A stretch of DNA of 64,000 bases from Ramlibacter pallidus. GTDB lineage: Bacteria; Pseudomonadota; Gammaproteobacteria; Burkholderiales; Burkholderiaceae_C. The notes below the pieces were generated by a model. The model worked only from the letters and a program-made list of their open reading frames with translations. It was not told the DNA's origin and ran no database searches. This document shows, in pieces, positions 33,012-43,164 of this stretch. The stretch lies in the NCBI RefSeq assembly GCF_015070875.1, contig NZ_JADDIV010000005.1:1-64000 (forward strand), written 5' to 3'. Each line of letters starts with the position of its first letter. Position 1 is the first letter of the stretch. The position numbers and the translations under genes were made by a program.

Positions 33012-34451
33012 TCAGGCCTGCGTGTACGAGGTCTTCACCGTGGTGTAGAACTCCGCCGCGTAGCGCCCCTGTTCACGCGGGCCGTAGCTGGAGCCCTTGC
33101 GGCCGCCGAACGGCACGTGGTAGTCCACGCCGGCGGTGGGCAGGTTCACCATCACCATGCCGGCCTGCGAATGGCGCTTGAAGTGCGAGGCGTGCTTCAG
33201 CGAGGTGGTCGCGATGCCGGCGGCCAGGCCGAACTCGGTGTCGTTGGCCATCGCCAGCGCCTCGTCGTAGTCCTTCGCCCGCAGCACGCTCACCACCGGC
33301 CCGAAGATCTCCTCGCGGTTGATGCGCATGGCGGCCGTCGTCTCCGTGAACAGGGCGGGGCGCATGTAGTAGCCGGGCGCGCCGTCCGCATTGCGCTCGA
33401 TCGCATCTCCGCCGGTGACCAGGCGCGCGCCCTCCGACTTGCCGATGGCCATGTACTCCAGGTCCTGCGCCAGCTGCTTCTCGTCGACGACCGGGCCGAT
33501 GTCGGTGCCTGCCTTGCGGGCGTCGTCGACCTTCAGCGACTGCATCTTCTTCGCCATCGCATCGACGAAGCGGTCATGGATGCCCTGCGTGACGATCAGC
33601 CGCGACGACGCCGTGCAGCGCTGGCCGGTGGAGAAGAAGCCGCTGTTGACGGCGGCGTGGACCGCGACGTCGAGGTCGGCGTCGTCCAGCACGACCATCG
33701 GGTTCTTGCCGCCCATTTCCAGCTGGAACTTGGCCATGCGGGCGACGCACGCCTGAGCGATGCGCTGGCCGGTGGCCACGGAGCCGGTGAAGCTGATGGC
33801 GTGGACGCGCCTGTCGTCCAGCAGCACCTGGCCGACTTCGGAGCCGCGGCCCATGACCAGGTTGAAGACCCCGGCGGGGAGGCCGGCCCGGTGCAGGATG
33901 TCGGCGAGCGCCCAGGCGCTGCCGGGCACGAGGTCGGCCGGCTTCAGGACGACGGCGTTGCCGAAGGCCAGCGCCGGCGCGATCTTCCACGCCGGGATGG
34001 CGATGGGGAAGTTCCACGGCGTGATGAGGCCGACGACGCCGACCGGCTCGCGCGTGACCTCGACCCCGACGCCCGGACGCACGGAGGGGATGACGTCGCC
34101 TTGCAGGCGCAGGGCCTCGCCCGCGAAGAACTTGAAGATGTTGCCGGCACGGGCGACTTCGCCGATCGCTTCGGGCAGCGTCTTGCCTTCCTCGCGGGCC
34201 AGCAGGTCGCCGAGCTCCGCCTTGCGCGCCAGGATCTCGGTGCCGGCGGCGTCCAGGATGTCGAAGCGCTGCTGCGGCGTGGAGAGTCCCCAGGCGTGCT
34301 GCGCCATCGCCGCGGCGGCGATGGCCTGGCGCGCCTGCTCGGCGTCCGCTTGCGCGTACTCGCCGACGACGTCGCGCGTGTCGGAGGGGTTGATGTTGCG
34401 GGAGACGCGGGCGCCTTCGACCCACTCGCCGCCGATCAGGTTCTTGAACAT
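33012..34451 (-). CDS. 2-oxoglutarate semialdehyde (2,5-dioxovalerate) dehydrogenase
   Basis: A 479-residue NAD(P)-dependent aldehyde dehydrogenase. The catalytic Cys is in GFFSTGQRCTASSR (Cys279), the general base Glu is in LEMGGKNP (Glu245) and the Asn of TPWNFP is Asn147. The start is ATG 34451 (MFKNLIGGEW) after GAAGGAG; the upstream frame is only repeat DNA. It performs the last step of oxidative uronate/aldarate catabolism, 2-oxoglutarate semialdehyde to 2-oxoglutarate. It is in the gudD-kdgD group. Confidence 0.9.
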   Translation of the reverse strand: MFKNLIGGEWVEGARVSRNINPSDTRDVVGEYAQADAEQARQAIAAAAMAQHAWGLSTPQQRFDILDAAGTEILARKAELGDLLAREEGKTLPEAIGEVARAGNIFKFFAGEALRLQGDVIPSVRPGVGVEVTREPVGVVGLITPWNFPIAIPAWKIAPALAFGNAVVLKPADLVPGSAWALADILHRAGLPAGVFNLVMGRGSEVGQVLLDDRRVHAISFTGSVATGQRIAQACVARMAKFQLEMGGKNPMVVLDDADLDVAVHAAVNSGFFSTGQRCTASSRLIVTQGIHDRFVDAMAKKMQSLKVDDARKAGTDIGPVVDEKQLAQDLEYMAIGKSEGARLVTGGDAIERNADGAPGYYMRPALFTETTAAMRINREEIFGPVVSVLRAKDYDEALAMANDTEFGLAAGIATTSLKHASHFKRHSQAGMVMVNLPTAGVDYHVPFGGRKGSSYGPREQGRYAAEFYTTVKTSYTQA

Positions 34452-34462
34452 GTTTCGTCTTT

Positions 34463-34497
34463 CTCCTTCCCCCTCTGGGGGAAGGTCGGGATGGGGG
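34463..34497. repeat. Dispersed GC palindromic repeat, copy 2
   Basis: CCCCCTCTGGGGG with flanking GAAGGTCGGGATGGGGG lies between gudD and the aldehyde dehydrogenase gene, in the opposite orientation to copy 3, so that the two copies can fold onto each other. Confidence 0.75.
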
Positions 34498-34527
34498 CGC
34501 TCCCGCGTTCCATTTCGGCGCCGGGGT

Positions 34528-34563
34528 GCCCCCACCCCAGCCCTCCCCCGGAGGGGGAGGGAG
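34528..34563. repeat. Dispersed GC palindromic repeat, copy 3
   Basis: CCCTCCCCCGGAGGGGGAGGG preceded by GCCCCCACCCCAG. Copies 2 and 3 are inverted relative to each other and about 30 bases apart in the 121-base gap between gudD and the dehydrogenase gene. The pair may affect mRNA stability between the two. Confidence 0.75.
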
Positions 34564-34572
34564 CAAGTCAGC

Positions 34573-35898
34573 TCATCGCACCATGCACGGACGCTTCGGG
34601 TCGAACTTCCAGCCTGGCACCAGGAACTGCATCGCGATCGCGTCGTCGCGCGCGCCCAGGCCGTGCTGCTGGTACAGCGCGTGGGCCTTCTCGACTTCCG
34701 CCATGTCCAGCTCGATGCCCAGGCCGGGCTTCTTCGGCACCTGCACGTAGCCGCCGCGGATCTGCAGCGGTTCCTTCGTCAGGCGCTGCCCGTCCTGCCA
34801 GATCCAGTGCGTGTCGATCGCCGTCACCTTGCCGGGCGCGGCCGCGCCGACGTGGGTGAACATCGCCAGCGAGATGTCGAAGTGGTTGTTGGAGTGCGAG
34901 CCCCAGGTCAGCCCCCAGTCGCGGCAGGTCTGCGCCACGCGCACCGAGCCGGCCATCGTCCAGAAGTGCGGGTCGGCCAGCGGGATGTCCACCGATTGGA
35001 GCGCAAGGGCGTGGGCCATCTGGCGCCAGTCGGTGGCGACCATGTTGGTGGCGGTCGGCAGGCCGGTGGCGCGGCGGAACTCCGCCATGACTTCGCGACC
35101 GGAGAAACCGTCTTCCGCACCGCACGGGTCTTCCGCGTACGCCACGACGCCGCGCATCTTGTGGCCCAGGCGGATCGCGTCCTTCAGCAGCCAGCCGCCG
35201 TTCGGGTCGAGCGTCACGCGCGCGTCGGGGAAGCGCTCGTGCAGGGCCTCCACCGCTTCGACTTCCGCGTCGCCGCTCAGCACGCCGCCCTTCAACTTGA
35301 AGTCCTGGAAGCCGTAGCGCTTCTGCGCGGCCTCGGCGAGGCGCACGATCGCCTCCGGCGTCATGGCTTCCTCGTGGCGCAGGCGGAGCCAGTCGTCCTG
35401 GGCTTCCGGCTCGCTGGCGTAGGGCAGGTCGGTCTTGCGGCGGTCGCCGACGTAGAACAGGTAGCCGAGCATCTGCACGGCCTCGCGCTGCTGTCCTTCG
35501 CCGAGCAGCGCCGCCACGGGGACGCCCAGGTGCTGTCCCTGCAGGTCCAGCAGCGCGGATTCGACCGCGGTGACCGCGTGGATGGTCGTGCGCAGGTCGA
35601 AGGTCTGCAGGCCGCGGCCGCCGGCATCGCGGTCCGCGAACTTCGTGCGCATCGCGTTCAGGATGGCCTGCAGGTTGCCGACAGCCTGGCCTTCGACCAG
35701 CGGACGTGCGTCTTCCAGCGTCTGCCGGATCTTCTCGCCGCCCGGAACTTCACCGAGCCCGGTGTGGCCCGCGTTGTCGGTGACGACGACGATGTTGCGC
35801 GTGAAAAAGGGCGCATGCGCGCCCGAGAGATTGAGCAGCATGCCGTCCCGGCCCGCGACCGGGATGACGCGCATGCTGCGGACGACCGGAGAGCTCAT
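34573..35898 (-). CDS. gudD: Glucarate dehydratase GudD
   Basis: A 441-residue member of the enolase superfamily that dehydrates D-glucarate (and possibly L-idarate) to 5-dehydro-4-deoxy-D-glucarate. The proximal catalytic Lys is in DFKLKGGVL (KxK motif), the metal ligands lie in [14 protein letters not shown] and ATNM, and the His/Asp pair is near [20 protein letters not shown]. It starts one base before the upstream Bug gene stop, so they are coupled. Part of the KdgD pathway here. Confidence 0.93.
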   Translation of the reverse strand: MSSPVVRSMRVIPVAGRDGMLLNLSGAHAPFFTRNIVVVTDNAGHTGLGEVPGGEKIRQTLEDARPLVEGQAVGNLQAILNAMRTKFADRDAGGRGLQTFDLRTTIHAVTAVESALLDLQGQHLGVPVAALLGEGQQREAVQMLGYLFYVGDRRKTDLPYASEPEAQDDWLRLRHEEAMTPEAIVRLAEAAQKRYGFQDFKLKGGVLSGDAEVEAVEALHERFPDARVTLDPNGGWLLKDAIRLGHKMRGVVAYAEDPCGAEDGFSGREVMAEFRRATGLPTATNMVATDWRQMAHALALQSVDIPLADPHFWTMAGSVRVAQTCRDWGLTWGSHSNNHFDISLAMFTHVGAAAPGKVTAIDTHWIWQDGQRLTKEPLQIRGGYVQVPKKPGLGIELDMAEVEKAHALYQQHGLGARDDAIAMQFLVPGWKFDPKRPCMVR

Positions 35899-35899
35899 C

Positions 35900-36859
35900 T
35901 CAGTCGGCCGTGATCTTGCGGGTTTCGATCAGTTGCTTCCACTTGGCGTATTCCGCCGCCTGGAACTTCGCGAATTCCTCCGGCGTGTTGGCGACGATCT
36001 CGAAGCCTTGCGCCAGCAACTTTTCCTTGACGGCCGGGTCGTTGAGCGCCGCCTTGATCTCGGCCTGCAGCTTCACCTTCACGTCCGCCGGCAGCCCCTT
36101 CGGGCCGGCCACGGCCTGCCAGGACTGCACTTCGGCGCCCTTGACGCCCTGTTCCTGCAGCGTCGCCAGCTCCGGCAGCAGCGGGTTGCGCTTCTCCGAG
36201 GAGATGCCCAGCGCGCGGACCTTGCCGGCCTTGATGTGCTGGATGATGCTGTTGATGTTGACGAAGGCCGCGTCCACCTGGCCGCCCAGCAGGTCGTTGA
36301 TGGCGGGACCGCCGCCCTTGTACGGGATGTGCAGGCCTTCGGTGCCGCTCTGCTGCCAGAACAGTTCGGCGGACAGGTGGTCCGACGAACCGTTGCCGGA
36401 AGATGCGAAGCTCACCTTGCCCGGCGTCTTCTTCAGGCCCGCCAGCAGGTCGGCGACGTTCTTGTACGGCGAGTTGGCCGGCACGACGAGGACGTTGGGT
36501 GCCTGGACGGCCACGGTGATGGGGTCCAGGTCCTTCAGCGCGTCGTACTGCACGCCCTTGATCAGGTGCGGCGCGATCACGAAGGGGCCGAGCGACGACA
36601 CGAACAGCGTGTAGCCGTCGGGGGCCGCGCGCTTGACGAAGGCCGCGCCGATGGTGCCGGTGGCGCCGGCCTTGTTGTCGACGACGAAGCTCTGGCCGAG
36701 CTTTTCCTGCAGCTTCTGGCCGATCACGCGTGCGATGGCGTCGGTGGACCCGCCGGGCGGGAAGGGCACGACCAGGGTCACGGTCTTGTCGGGATAGGCA
36801 GCGAGGGCGCCGGCGGCGACGCCCAGGGCCAGGGCGATGCCCAGCAGGGTCTTCTTCAT
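35900..36859 (-). CDS. Bug/TctC-family tripartite tricarboxylate binding protein 2
   Basis: A 319-residue periplasmic binding protein with a clear signal peptide ([20 protein letters not shown]) and the Bug motif [15 protein letters not shown]. Placed between kdgD and gudD in one operon (23 bases after kdgD, one base before gudD), its ligand is very likely an aldaric acid such as glucarate or galactarate. There is no tctAB in the window. Confidence 0.92.
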   Translation of the reverse strand: MKKTLLGIALALGVAAGALAAYPDKTVTLVVPFPPGGSTDAIARVIGQKLQEKLGQSFVVDNKAGATGTIGAAFVKRAAPDGYTLFVSSLGPFVIAPHLIKGVQYDALKDLDPITVAVQAPNVLVVPANSPYKNVADLLAGLKKTPGKVSFASSGNGSSDHLSAELFWQQSGTEGLHIPYKGGGPAINDLLGGQVDAAFVNINSIIQHIKAGKVRALGISSEKRNPLLPELATLQEQGVKGAEVQSWQAVAGPKGLPADVKVKLQAEIKAALNDPAVKEKLLAQGFEIVANTPEEFAKFQAAEYAKWKQLIETRKITAD

Positions 36860-36882
36860 GTCTGTCTCCTTCGGTGGATGGT

Positions 36883-37794
36883 TTACTGCGGTCCCAGCTT
36901 GCGGATCAGCGCGGCCAGGTCTTCGGATTCCTGCGGCTTCAGGTCGGACAGCGGGGGCCGCACCGGGCCGGCCGTCTTGCCGACGAGGGTCGCACCGGCC
37001 TTGACGATCGACACCGCGTAGCCTTCGCCCTTGTTGCGAATGGCCAGGTAGGGCAGGAAGAACTCGTCGATCAGGCGCCCGGTGGTCGCGGTGTCGCCGC
37101 TCGCGTAGGCGTTGTAGAACTCGATCGCCGTGCGCGGGATGAAGTTGAACACGGCCGACGAATACGTGGGCACGCCCAGTGCCTTGTACGCGGCCGCATA
37201 GACCTCGTGGGTGGGCATGCCGCCGATGTAGACGAAGCGGTCGCCCAGCTTCTGGCGGATGGAGACGATGCGCTCGATGTCGCCGAGGCCGTCCTTGAAG
37301 CCGATCAGGTTGGGGCAGCGCTCCGCCAGGCGGACGAGCGACTCCGCGGTGAGCTTCGTCGCGCCGCGGTTGTAGACGATGACGCCGATCTTCACGCTCT
37401 TGCACACCGCCTCCACGTGCTGCACCAGGCCATCCTGCGTGGCTTCGGTCAGGTAGTGCGGCAGCAGCAGCACGCCCTGGGCGCCGTTGCGTTCGGCTTC
37501 CTGCGCGTACCGGATCGCCAGGGTGGTGCCGCCGCCGGCACCGGCGACGATGGGGACGCGGCCCTTGCAGGTCTCGGCCGCCGTCTTGATCACGCCGGCG
37601 AATTCCTGCGGTTCCAGCGAGAAGAACTCGCCCGTGCCCCCGGCGGCGAACAGCACGGTGGCGCCGTACGGCATCAGCCACTCGAGGCGGTTCGCATAAC
37701 CCTTGGGGTCGAAGCGCAGCTGGCTGTCGAAATCGGTGAGGGGAAAGGAAAGCAGGCCCGAGGACAGAGCCTTTTTCAGTTCTTGCGGTGACAT
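36883..37794 (-). CDS. kdgD: 5-dehydro-4-deoxyglucarate dehydratase KdgD
   Basis: A 303-residue member of the dihydrodipicolinate-synthase family. The Schiff-base Lys is in GFKDGLGD (Lys167) and the Tyr of VYNRG is Tyr141. It dehydrates and decarboxylates 5-keto-4-deoxyglucarate to 2-oxoglutarate semialdehyde. ATG 37794 ([10 protein letters not shown]) fits the family start; the longer frame begins inside an operator. It is the first gene of the kdgD-bug-gudD-aldehyde dehydrogenase unit. The Shine-Dalgarno is weak. Confidence 0.93.
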   Translation of the reverse strand: MSPQELKKALSSGLLSFPLTDFDSQLRFDPKGYANRLEWLMPYGATVLFAAGGTGEFFSLEPQEFAGVIKTAAETCKGRVPIVAGAGGGTTLAIRYAQEAERNGAQGVLLLPHYLTEATQDGLVQHVEAVCKSVKIGVIVYNRGATKLTAESLVRLAERCPNLIGFKDGLGDIERIVSIRQKLGDRFVYIGGMPTHEVYAAAYKALGVPTYSSAVFNFIPRTAIEFYNAYASGDTATTGRLIDEFFLPYLAIRNKGEGYAVSIVKAGATLVGKTAGPVRPPLSDLKPQESEDLAALIRKLGPQ

Positions 37795-37811
37795 GGGCGT
37801 CTCGGAAAAGA

Positions 37812-37827
37812 GGTAAGACATCATACA
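37812..37827 (-). promoter_or_regulatory. Uronate regulator operator, site before kdgD
   Basis: On the minus strand this reads TGTATGATGTCTTACC, matching 11 or more positions of the palindrome TGTATGAGGTCGTACA at 39785-39800. It lies 18 to 34 bases before the kdgD start. Confidence 0.6.
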
Positions 37828-37873
37828 ACTCGGGACGCGAGCGACGCAATGGTGACACCACGGGTTGAGGGCA

Positions 37874-37899
37874 AAAAGAAGGGGCGCCCCCGGCGCCCC
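37874..37899 (-). terminator. Rho-independent terminator after the PL1 pectate lyase
   Basis: On the minus strand GGGGCGCC pairs with GGCGCCCC (3-base loop) and is followed by TTCTTTTT. It lies 22 bases after the pectate lyase stop. Confidence 0.85.
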
Positions 37900-37921
37900 C
37901 TTTGTTCCCGGCCCTTGTGCG

Positions 37922-39760
37922 TTAGAGCTTGCCGGCGCCCGCCTGCGCCCGGACCGCGTCGCGCAGGGCAGCCTGGTCCGCGCCGGTCGCGGTGGGCAGC
38001 GCGGTGTACGTATAGGTGCGCTGGGGGTGCCAGAACGAGGCGGGATCCGCGGGGTCGAGCCGCTGCAGCGGTGCGTTGCTGGCGGAACTGCTGGCCTTCA
38101 CCTGCGCCGCTGCATACACGTCGACCAGCACGCCATTCAGGACCGTGCCGGTGTCGAAGTACCAGGTGCCGCATTCGGCGGTGGAGTAGCCGGCCTGCAC
38201 GCAACGCCCGGGCGCCTGGGCCGTCCCCGCGCCGTTCGCCAGAGTGGAGCTGAAGCCGACCAGCCGGCTTGCGTCCATGGTGCCGCCAATGTCGAACAGG
38301 TTGTTCTCGGTCACGATCTTGGCGGCCGTGCCCAGGGTCCACGCCTCGCTGTACAGGTAGTCGTTGCCCCCTGCCGCGCGCGTGCCTTCGTAGTAGTTGT
38401 TGTAGACGTGCACCCGGCCGAAGCGCACGCGCGGCATGCGCTGCACCACGTTCTGCCAGTGGTTGTGGTGGAAGGTCACGTCGATGCGGCCGGGGCCGTA
38501 GCCGAGCAGCGGGTCGGTGAAGTCGGATCCACCCAGCAGGTGGCCCTTGTCGTGCGAGAAGAAGTGGTTGCGCGAGACGGTGACGCGCGTGCCGCCCAGC
38601 GTCACGTCCACGAGGCCGTCGTGGTGCTGCACCTTCTGCGTCGCCTCGTTGAAGATCTGGTAGGGCCGCCCCTCGAAGGTCGTGGTGGTCGTCCACACGC
38701 CGGGGCTCAGTCGGTCGGGACGGGCGCCGTCGCTGAAGCTGTTGCCGTCGATCCAGACCTGCTCCGCGTTCTCCACGGACACCGTGTCGTACTCCGAGTT
38801 CCAGCGGCCGCCGCGGCACTTGTGCGGGCCCTTGTCCGTCCCCGCGTCGTACACGGCCTGGCAGTCCGCCAGGTAGGGCATGCTGTTGGTGCGCCCCGAG
38901 ATGCTGAAGGAGTCCTGCGGGTCCCAGCCCGGGAACATGTCGTAGGAGTCCTCGAAGGCGATGTTGCGGATGACGACGTTCGTGGCCTTGTAGTTCGCCG
39001 CGTCCTGCCGCTGCGGGTCGGCGGGATCGGCGCGCAGCCACCCCAGCCGCAGGTTGCCGCGCACGATCCGCGCGTCGGTGCCCAGCCCGATGATCGAGGT
39101 GTTGGACCCCACGCGCACGACGGCGACGCGCTCCTGCGCCTTCTGGAAGCAGGCGCGCGCCTCCTCCAGCGGGCCGGACACGGGCGGCGGCGCCAGCCGG
39201 CCGTCGCTGGCGCGCGGCACGGCGCCCTGGCGGTTCCACACGTTGGGGTCGTAGGCCGCCTTGTACGCGCCGAAGAAGCCGCCGTTGCCGGACTCGTTGC
39301 GCGTGACGGGGTCGTAGTAGGTGGCGTGCCCGGTGTAGTTGCACCGCGCCATGTACGCTTCTTCGGTGAGCGGCTGGAGGTCGTCGTCGACGTTCAGGTC
39401 GATCGTGCCGCGCACGTAGATGATCTTGGGCGTGTCGTCGGGGGCTTCCCAGCTGTCGTCGGCCCGGGTCGTGCGCGGCTTGCCCGCGTAGAGCGCCTGC
39501 ACCAGCTCGCGCCGGTTGGTGACGGTGAAGGTGTTCTTCGCCAGCGCGCCGCAGCCGCCGGTCACCGCACCGCCCGCCGCCGCCCAGCCGTCGGCGCCGA
39601 GCGACGAGGGGTTCGAGTCGGTTTCCGCCGTGCAGGGGCGCGAGCTCTCTTCGGGTTGGGGCGCGGCGACCGGGAAGGGCGTGCCCCCGTCGCCACCGCC
39701 GCAGCCGGCCACCAGCAGCGCGCCGGCCAGCATCCCGAGCCCCAGGTTTCGTAACAGCAT
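37922..39760 (-). CDS. Pectate lyase, PL1 family, lipoprotein
   Basis: A 612-residue parallel beta-helix lyase. The N-terminus is a lipoprotein signal (LLVAGC, Cys about 20), so it is outer-membrane anchored. PL1 hallmarks are [49 protein letters not shown] and the catalytic Arg in RMPRVRFG. It cleaves polygalacturonate by beta-elimination. The protein is longer than typical PL1 enzymes, with an extra cysteine-rich N-terminal region. The start ([10 protein letters not shown]) follows AGGAG. Confidence 0.88.
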   Translation of the reverse strand: MLLRNLGLGMLAGALLVAGCGGGDGGTPFPVAAPQPEESSRPCTAETDSNPSSLGADGWAAAGGAVTGGCGALAKNTFTVTNRRELVQALYAGKPRTTRADDSWEAPDDTPKIIYVRGTIDLNVDDDLQPLTEEAYMARCNYTGHATYYDPVTRNESGNGGFFGAYKAAYDPNVWNRQGAVPRASDGRLAPPPVSGPLEEARACFQKAQERVAVVRVGSNTSIIGLGTDARIVRGNLRLGWLRADPADPQRQDAANYKATNVVIRNIAFEDSYDMFPGWDPQDSFSISGRTNSMPYLADCQAVYDAGTDKGPHKCRGGRWNSEYDTVSVENAEQVWIDGNSFSDGARPDRLSPGVWTTTTTFEGRPYQIFNEATQKVQHHDGLVDVTLGGTRVTVSRNHFFSHDKGHLLGGSDFTDPLLGYGPGRIDVTFHHNHWQNVVQRMPRVRFGRVHVYNNYYEGTRAAGGNDYLYSEAWTLGTAAKIVTENNLFDIGGTMDASRLVGFSSTLANGAGTAQAPGRCVQAGYSTAECGTWYFDTGTVLNGVLVDVYAAAQVKASSSASNAPLQRLDPADPASFWHPQRTYTYTALPTATGADQAALRDAVRAQAGAGKL

Positions 39761-39784
39761 GATGGGTTTGTCTCCTGTGAATGT

Positions 39785-39800
39785 TGTATGAGGTCGTACA
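39785..39800. promoter_or_regulatory. Uronate regulator operator, site before the PL1 lyase
   Basis: TGTATGAGGTCGTACA is a near-perfect palindrome 25 to 40 bases upstream of the pectate lyase start. This is the best example of the three sites. Confidence 0.65.
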
Positions 39801-39866
39801 TCATCCACAAGACGCACCTGTGCCGGTGTGTCGGTGACTTCCTGAAACAATTTGGGGAGCGGAGGC

Positions 39867-40595
39867 TCAGCCGGCTTCGGCGGCGAGCCGCCGGCGGCGC
39901 TCGCGGCTGTTGGCCAGGTGCGTGCGCATCGCGGCGCGCGCGCCTTCCGGATCCTGCTGCGCGATGGCGTCGATGATGCTTTCGTGCTCGGCGTTCACCC
40001 GGCGCAGGTAGGCCTGCCGCTCCGGCGTGGGAGGCCCGGCCGGTTCCAGCCGCGCCCGCGGGATCATCATGCCGCCCAGCGTGGCCATCAGGTCCACGAA
40101 GTGCTGGTTCTGGGTGGCGCGCGCGACTTCCAGGTGGAACTGGAAGTCGGGAGCGACCGCGTCGCGGCCTTCCTCGACCGCGCTGATGAAGGCCGCCAGC
40201 GCCGTGCGCAGGTTGGCCACGTGCTCCGGGGTGCGCCGTACCGCCGCGATGGCCGCCGCTTCGGTCTCGACGGCGATGCGCAGCTCGAGCACGGCGATCA
40301 CGTCCTGCAGCGTGCCCAGCTGCTCGCGCGAGATGCGGAAGGCCGCGCCGTCGCCCAGGCCGACGACGAAGGTGCCGACACCATGCCGCGTCTCGACCAG
40401 GCCGGCCGCCTGCAGCCGGGAGATCGCCTCGCGCACGACCGTGCGGCTGACCCCGAACTCCTCCATGATCGCGGCCTCGGTCGGCAGCTTCTCGCCGGGC
40501 GCCAGCTGCCCTTCGCGGATGCGGCCGCTCAGCCCGTCGACGAGGTCGTGGGCCAGGCCGCGCGGCCGGCGGCGGACGGTGGCGAGGTCGTTCAT
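39867..40595 (-). CDS. GntR-family (FCD) transcriptional regulator of uronate genes
   Basis: A 242-residue regulator. Residues 10-75 form the GntR winged helix (EKLPTEAAIMEEFGVSRTVVREAISRLQAAGLVETRHGVGTFV), and residues about 95-225 form an all-helical FCD ligand domain with the metal-binding His/Asp pattern (DFQFHLEVARATQN). It resembles ExuR/LgoR/UxuR-type regulators that sense uronates. It is divergent from the uronate dehydrogenase gene, and three related palindromes in front of kdgD, pectate lyase and itself fit a repressor role. Confidence 0.88.
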   Translation of the reverse strand: MNDLATVRRRPRGLAHDLVDGLSGRIREGQLAPGEKLPTEAAIMEEFGVSRTVVREAISRLQAAGLVETRHGVGTFVVGLGDGAAFRISREQLGTLQDVIAVLELRIAVETEAAAIAAVRRTPEHVANLRTALAAFISAVEEGRDAVAPDFQFHLEVARATQNQHFVDLMATLGGMMIPRARLEPAGPPTPERQAYLRRVNAEHESIIDAIAQQDPEGARAAMRTHLANSRERRRRLAAEAG

Positions 40596-40639
40596 GCGGG
40601 AAAACCCTCTGCTTTCATCGGCAAGTCACATGGAATAGT

Positions 40640-40655
40640 TGTACGACAACAGATG
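40640..40655. promoter_or_regulatory. Uronate regulator operator, site in the gntR-udh gap
   Basis: TGTACGACAACAGATG shares the left half of the palindrome at 39785 but a weaker right half. It also contains the smaller palindrome TTGTACGACAA. It lies between the divergent gntR and udh genes. Confidence 0.5.
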
Positions 40656-40702
40656 ACCGATGACAAGCCTGTGGCCCGAATGTAGCAGGCCTCGCCCCGA
40701 AC

Positions 40703-41521
40703 ATGAACCCTGCCAACCCGCAACACTCCCTGGGCCGCCTGCTCCTGACCGGCGCCGCGGGCGGACTCGGCCGCGTGCTCCGGCCGCGGCTGCGTGCCCG
40801 CAGCAGCCTGCTGCGCGTGAGCGACATCTCCGCCATGGACCCCGCGGCCGCCGGCGAGGAGGTCGTGCAGGCCGCCCTCGAGGACCGCGCCGCCGTGCAC
40901 TGCCTGCTGGAAGGCATCGATGCCGTGGTGCACCTGGGCGGCCTCTCGACCGAACATCCCTTCGACGCGATCCTGCAGGCGAACATCGTCGGCACGTACA
41001 ACGTCTACGAGGCCGCGCGCCGGCACGGCGTCAAGCGCATCGTGTTCGCCAGCTCCAACCACGTGACCGGCTTCTACCGGCAGGACCAGGTCATCGACGC
41101 GAACGCGCCGGCACGCCCGGACGGCTACTACGGCCTGTCCAAGGCCTTCGGCGAGGACCTCTCGCGCTTCTACTTCGACCGCTACGGCATCGAGACGGTG
41201 TGCCTGCGCATCGGCTCCTCGTTCCCGGAACCGAAGGACCGCCGCATGCTGGCCACGTGGCTCAGCTACGACGACCTGGAGCGGCTGGTGGTTGCCAGCT
41301 TGACCGCGCCCGTGGTCGGCCACAGCATCATCTTCGGCATGTCCGACAACACGACCACCTGGTGGGACAACTCCCTGGCCCGCCACATCGGCTTCCGTCC
41401 CCAGGACAGCTCCGAGCCGTTCCGCGCCGCGCGCGAGGCGGCGCAGCCCACGCTGGACCGCAACGATCCCGCGGTGCTGTACCAGGGCGGCGCGTTCGTG
41501 CGCACGGGCCCGTTCGAGTGA
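40703..41521 (+). CDS. udh: Uronate dehydrogenase
   Basis: A 272-residue short-chain dehydrogenase/epimerase-fold enzyme. The NAD-binding motif is TGAAGGLGR, the catalytic triad includes Tyr143-x3-Lys147 (YYGLSK) and the Ser region FASSNHVTG. It oxidises D-galacturonate or D-glucuronate to the aldarolactone. It is divergent from the GntR gene and first in the TRAP-lactonase-PL10 unit. This is the entry point of the oxidative uronate pathway. Confidence 0.93.
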   Translation: MNPANPQHSLGRLLLTGAAGGLGRVLRPRLRARSSLLRVSDISAMDPAAAGEEVVQAALEDRAAVHCLLEGIDAVVHLGGLSTEHPFDAILQANIVGTYNVYEAARRHGVKRIVFASSNHVTGFYRQDQVIDANAPARPDGYYGLSKAFGEDLSRFYFDRYGIETVCLRIGSSFPEPKDRRMLATWLSYDDLERLVVASLTAPVVGHSIIFGMSDNTTTWWDNSLARHIGFRPQDSSEPFRAAREAAQPTLDRNDPAVLYQGGAFVRTGPFE

Positions 41522-41557
41522 CCTTCACCTTTCGCTAGACAACCACAGGAGACTCCC

Positions 41558-42523
41558 ATGAAGAAGTTCATGCTGCCCATCGCATTCGCCGCGGCGCTCG
41601 CCGCCACCGGCGCCCAGGCCGTCGAGTTCCGCTCGTCCGACGTGCACAACAGCGACGACTACCCGACGGTCGCGGCCGTCAAGCACATGAGCGAGCTGCT
41701 CAAGCAGGCCACCGGCGGCAAGCACTCGATCAAGGTGTTCAACAAGGGCGCCCTCGGCAGCGAGAAGGAGACGATCGACCAGACCAAGATCGGCGCGCTG
41801 GAGATGACGCGGGTGAACATCAGCCCGATGAACGCCATCTGCCCCAAGACCATGGTGCCCACCATGCCCTTCCTGTTCCGCTCCGTGGAGCACATGCGCA
41901 AGGTGCTGGACGGCCCGGTCGGGGAGGAGATCCTGAAGGACTGCGAGCAGTACGGCTTCGTCGGACTGGCCTTCTACGACTCGGGCGCGCGCTCCATCTA
42001 CGGCAAGAAGGCGGTGAAGTCGCTCGCAGACGCCAAGGGCATGAAGATCCGCGTGCAGCAGTCCGACCTGTGGGTCGCGCTGGTCGGCGCGATGGGCGCC
42101 AACCCCACGCCCATGCCCATCGGCGAGGTCTACACCGGCCTCAAGACCGGCCTGATCGACGCCGCCGAGAACAACGTGCCCTCGTACGACGGCTTCAAGC
42201 ACTACGAGGCCGTCAAGTACTACAGCCGCACCGAGCACTCCATGGCGCCCGAGATGCTCCTCATGAGCAAGGTCGTCTACGACAAGCTGTCGCCCGCGGA
42301 CCAGCAGGCCATCCGCAAGGCGGCCAAGGAGTCCGTGGCGTTCCAGCGCAAGAAGTGGGACGAGCAGGAAGCCAAGTCGATGGCCGCGGTCAAGGCCGGC
42401 GGCGCCGAGATCGTCGAAGTCGACAAGGCGTCCTTCCAGAAGGCCATGGGCCCCGTGTACGACAAGTTCATCACCTCGCCGGACCTGAAGCGCCTGGTGA
42501 AAGCGGTGCAGGACACGAAGTGA
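41558..42523 (+). CDS. TRAP transporter substrate-binding protein DctP
   Basis: A 321-residue periplasmic binding protein of the TRAP/DctP family, with signal peptide [21 protein letters not shown]. Family blocks [19 protein letters not shown] and GVYTGL-like ([17 protein letters not shown]) are visible; the carboxylate-binding Arg region is [10 protein letters not shown]. The location directly after udh points to a uronate ligand. The start follows AGGAG. Confidence 0.92.
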   Translation: MKKFMLPIAFAAALAATGAQAVEFRSSDVHNSDDYPTVAAVKHMSELLKQATGGKHSIKVFNKGALGSEKETIDQTKIGALEMTRVNISPMNAICPKTMVPTMPFLFRSVEHMRKVLDGPVGEEILKDCEQYGFVGLAFYDSGARSIYGKKAVKSLADAKGMKIRVQQSDLWVALVGAMGANPTPMPIGEVYTGLKTGLIDAAENNVPSYDGFKHYEAVKYYSRTEHSMAPEMLLMSKVVYDKLSPADQQAIRKAAKESVAFQRKKWDEQEAKSMAAVKAGGAEIVEVDKASFQKAMGPVYDKFITSPDLKRLVKAVQDTK

Positions 42524-43164
42524 CGGTTTCGCGGTCGATCGCAGCGGGCCCGGGCGCCGTGCCGCCCGAAAGCGTCCATCCCGGCCCGCTCGCGGAGGGC
42601 GGCGGTCCCGCCCTGCCGGCGGGCCAGCCCGGCGCGGGGGCGCCTGCGTACCGTGCCGGGAGCCCGCTGCTCGACGGCTACACGCGCCTGTGCGCGTGGC
42701 TGTCGCGCATCAGCCTGGTCGCGGCGGTGCTGCTGCTGCTGGCGGTGGTCCTGTGCGTGCAGTGGCAGGTGGTCGGGCGCTACGTCTTCAACGACACGCC
42801 CACCTGGGCGGAAGCGCTGGCCATGCTGCTGGTGCTGTACATGACGTCGCTCGGCGTGGCCGTCGGCGTGCGCGACGCGGGCCACATCGGCCTGGAGTCG
42901 CTGGTGATGCTGCTGCCCGAAAAGCTGCGGCTGAAGCTCGAGATCCTGATCCATGCGCTGGTCGGCACCTTCGGCTTCCTCATGGCGAAGTCCGGGTGGC
43001 TGTGGGCCACCATGAAATGGAACGAAAGAAAACCCATGCTTCCCGTGCCCGAGGGCGCTGACTACGTGCCGCTGGTGATCGCCGGCGGGCTGATCGTGCT
43101 GTTCTGCGCGGAACACATCATCGCGCTGCTGCGCGGCATCGAAGTGGAGCCGGCGTGGAACTGA
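42520..43164 (+). CDS. TRAP transporter small membrane subunit DctQ
   Basis: A 214-residue membrane protein with four hydrophobic helices after a proline/glycine-rich N-terminal extension of about 45 residues that is not typical of DctQ. The GTG at 42520 overlaps the dctP stop (GTGA). The block [20 protein letters not shown] is a clear DctQ marker. It couples with DctM to form the transporter. Confidence 0.9.
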   Translation: MTVSRSIAAGPGAVPPESVHPGPLAEGGGPALPAGQPGAGAPAYRAGSPLLDGYTRLCAWLSRISLVAAVLLLLAVVLCVQWQVVGRYVFNDTPTWAEALAMLLVLYMTSLGVAVGVRDAGHIGLESLVMLLPEKLRLKLEILIHALVGTFGFLMAKSGWLWATMKWNERKPMLPVPEGADYVPLVIAGGLIVLFCAEHIIALLRGIEVEPAWN

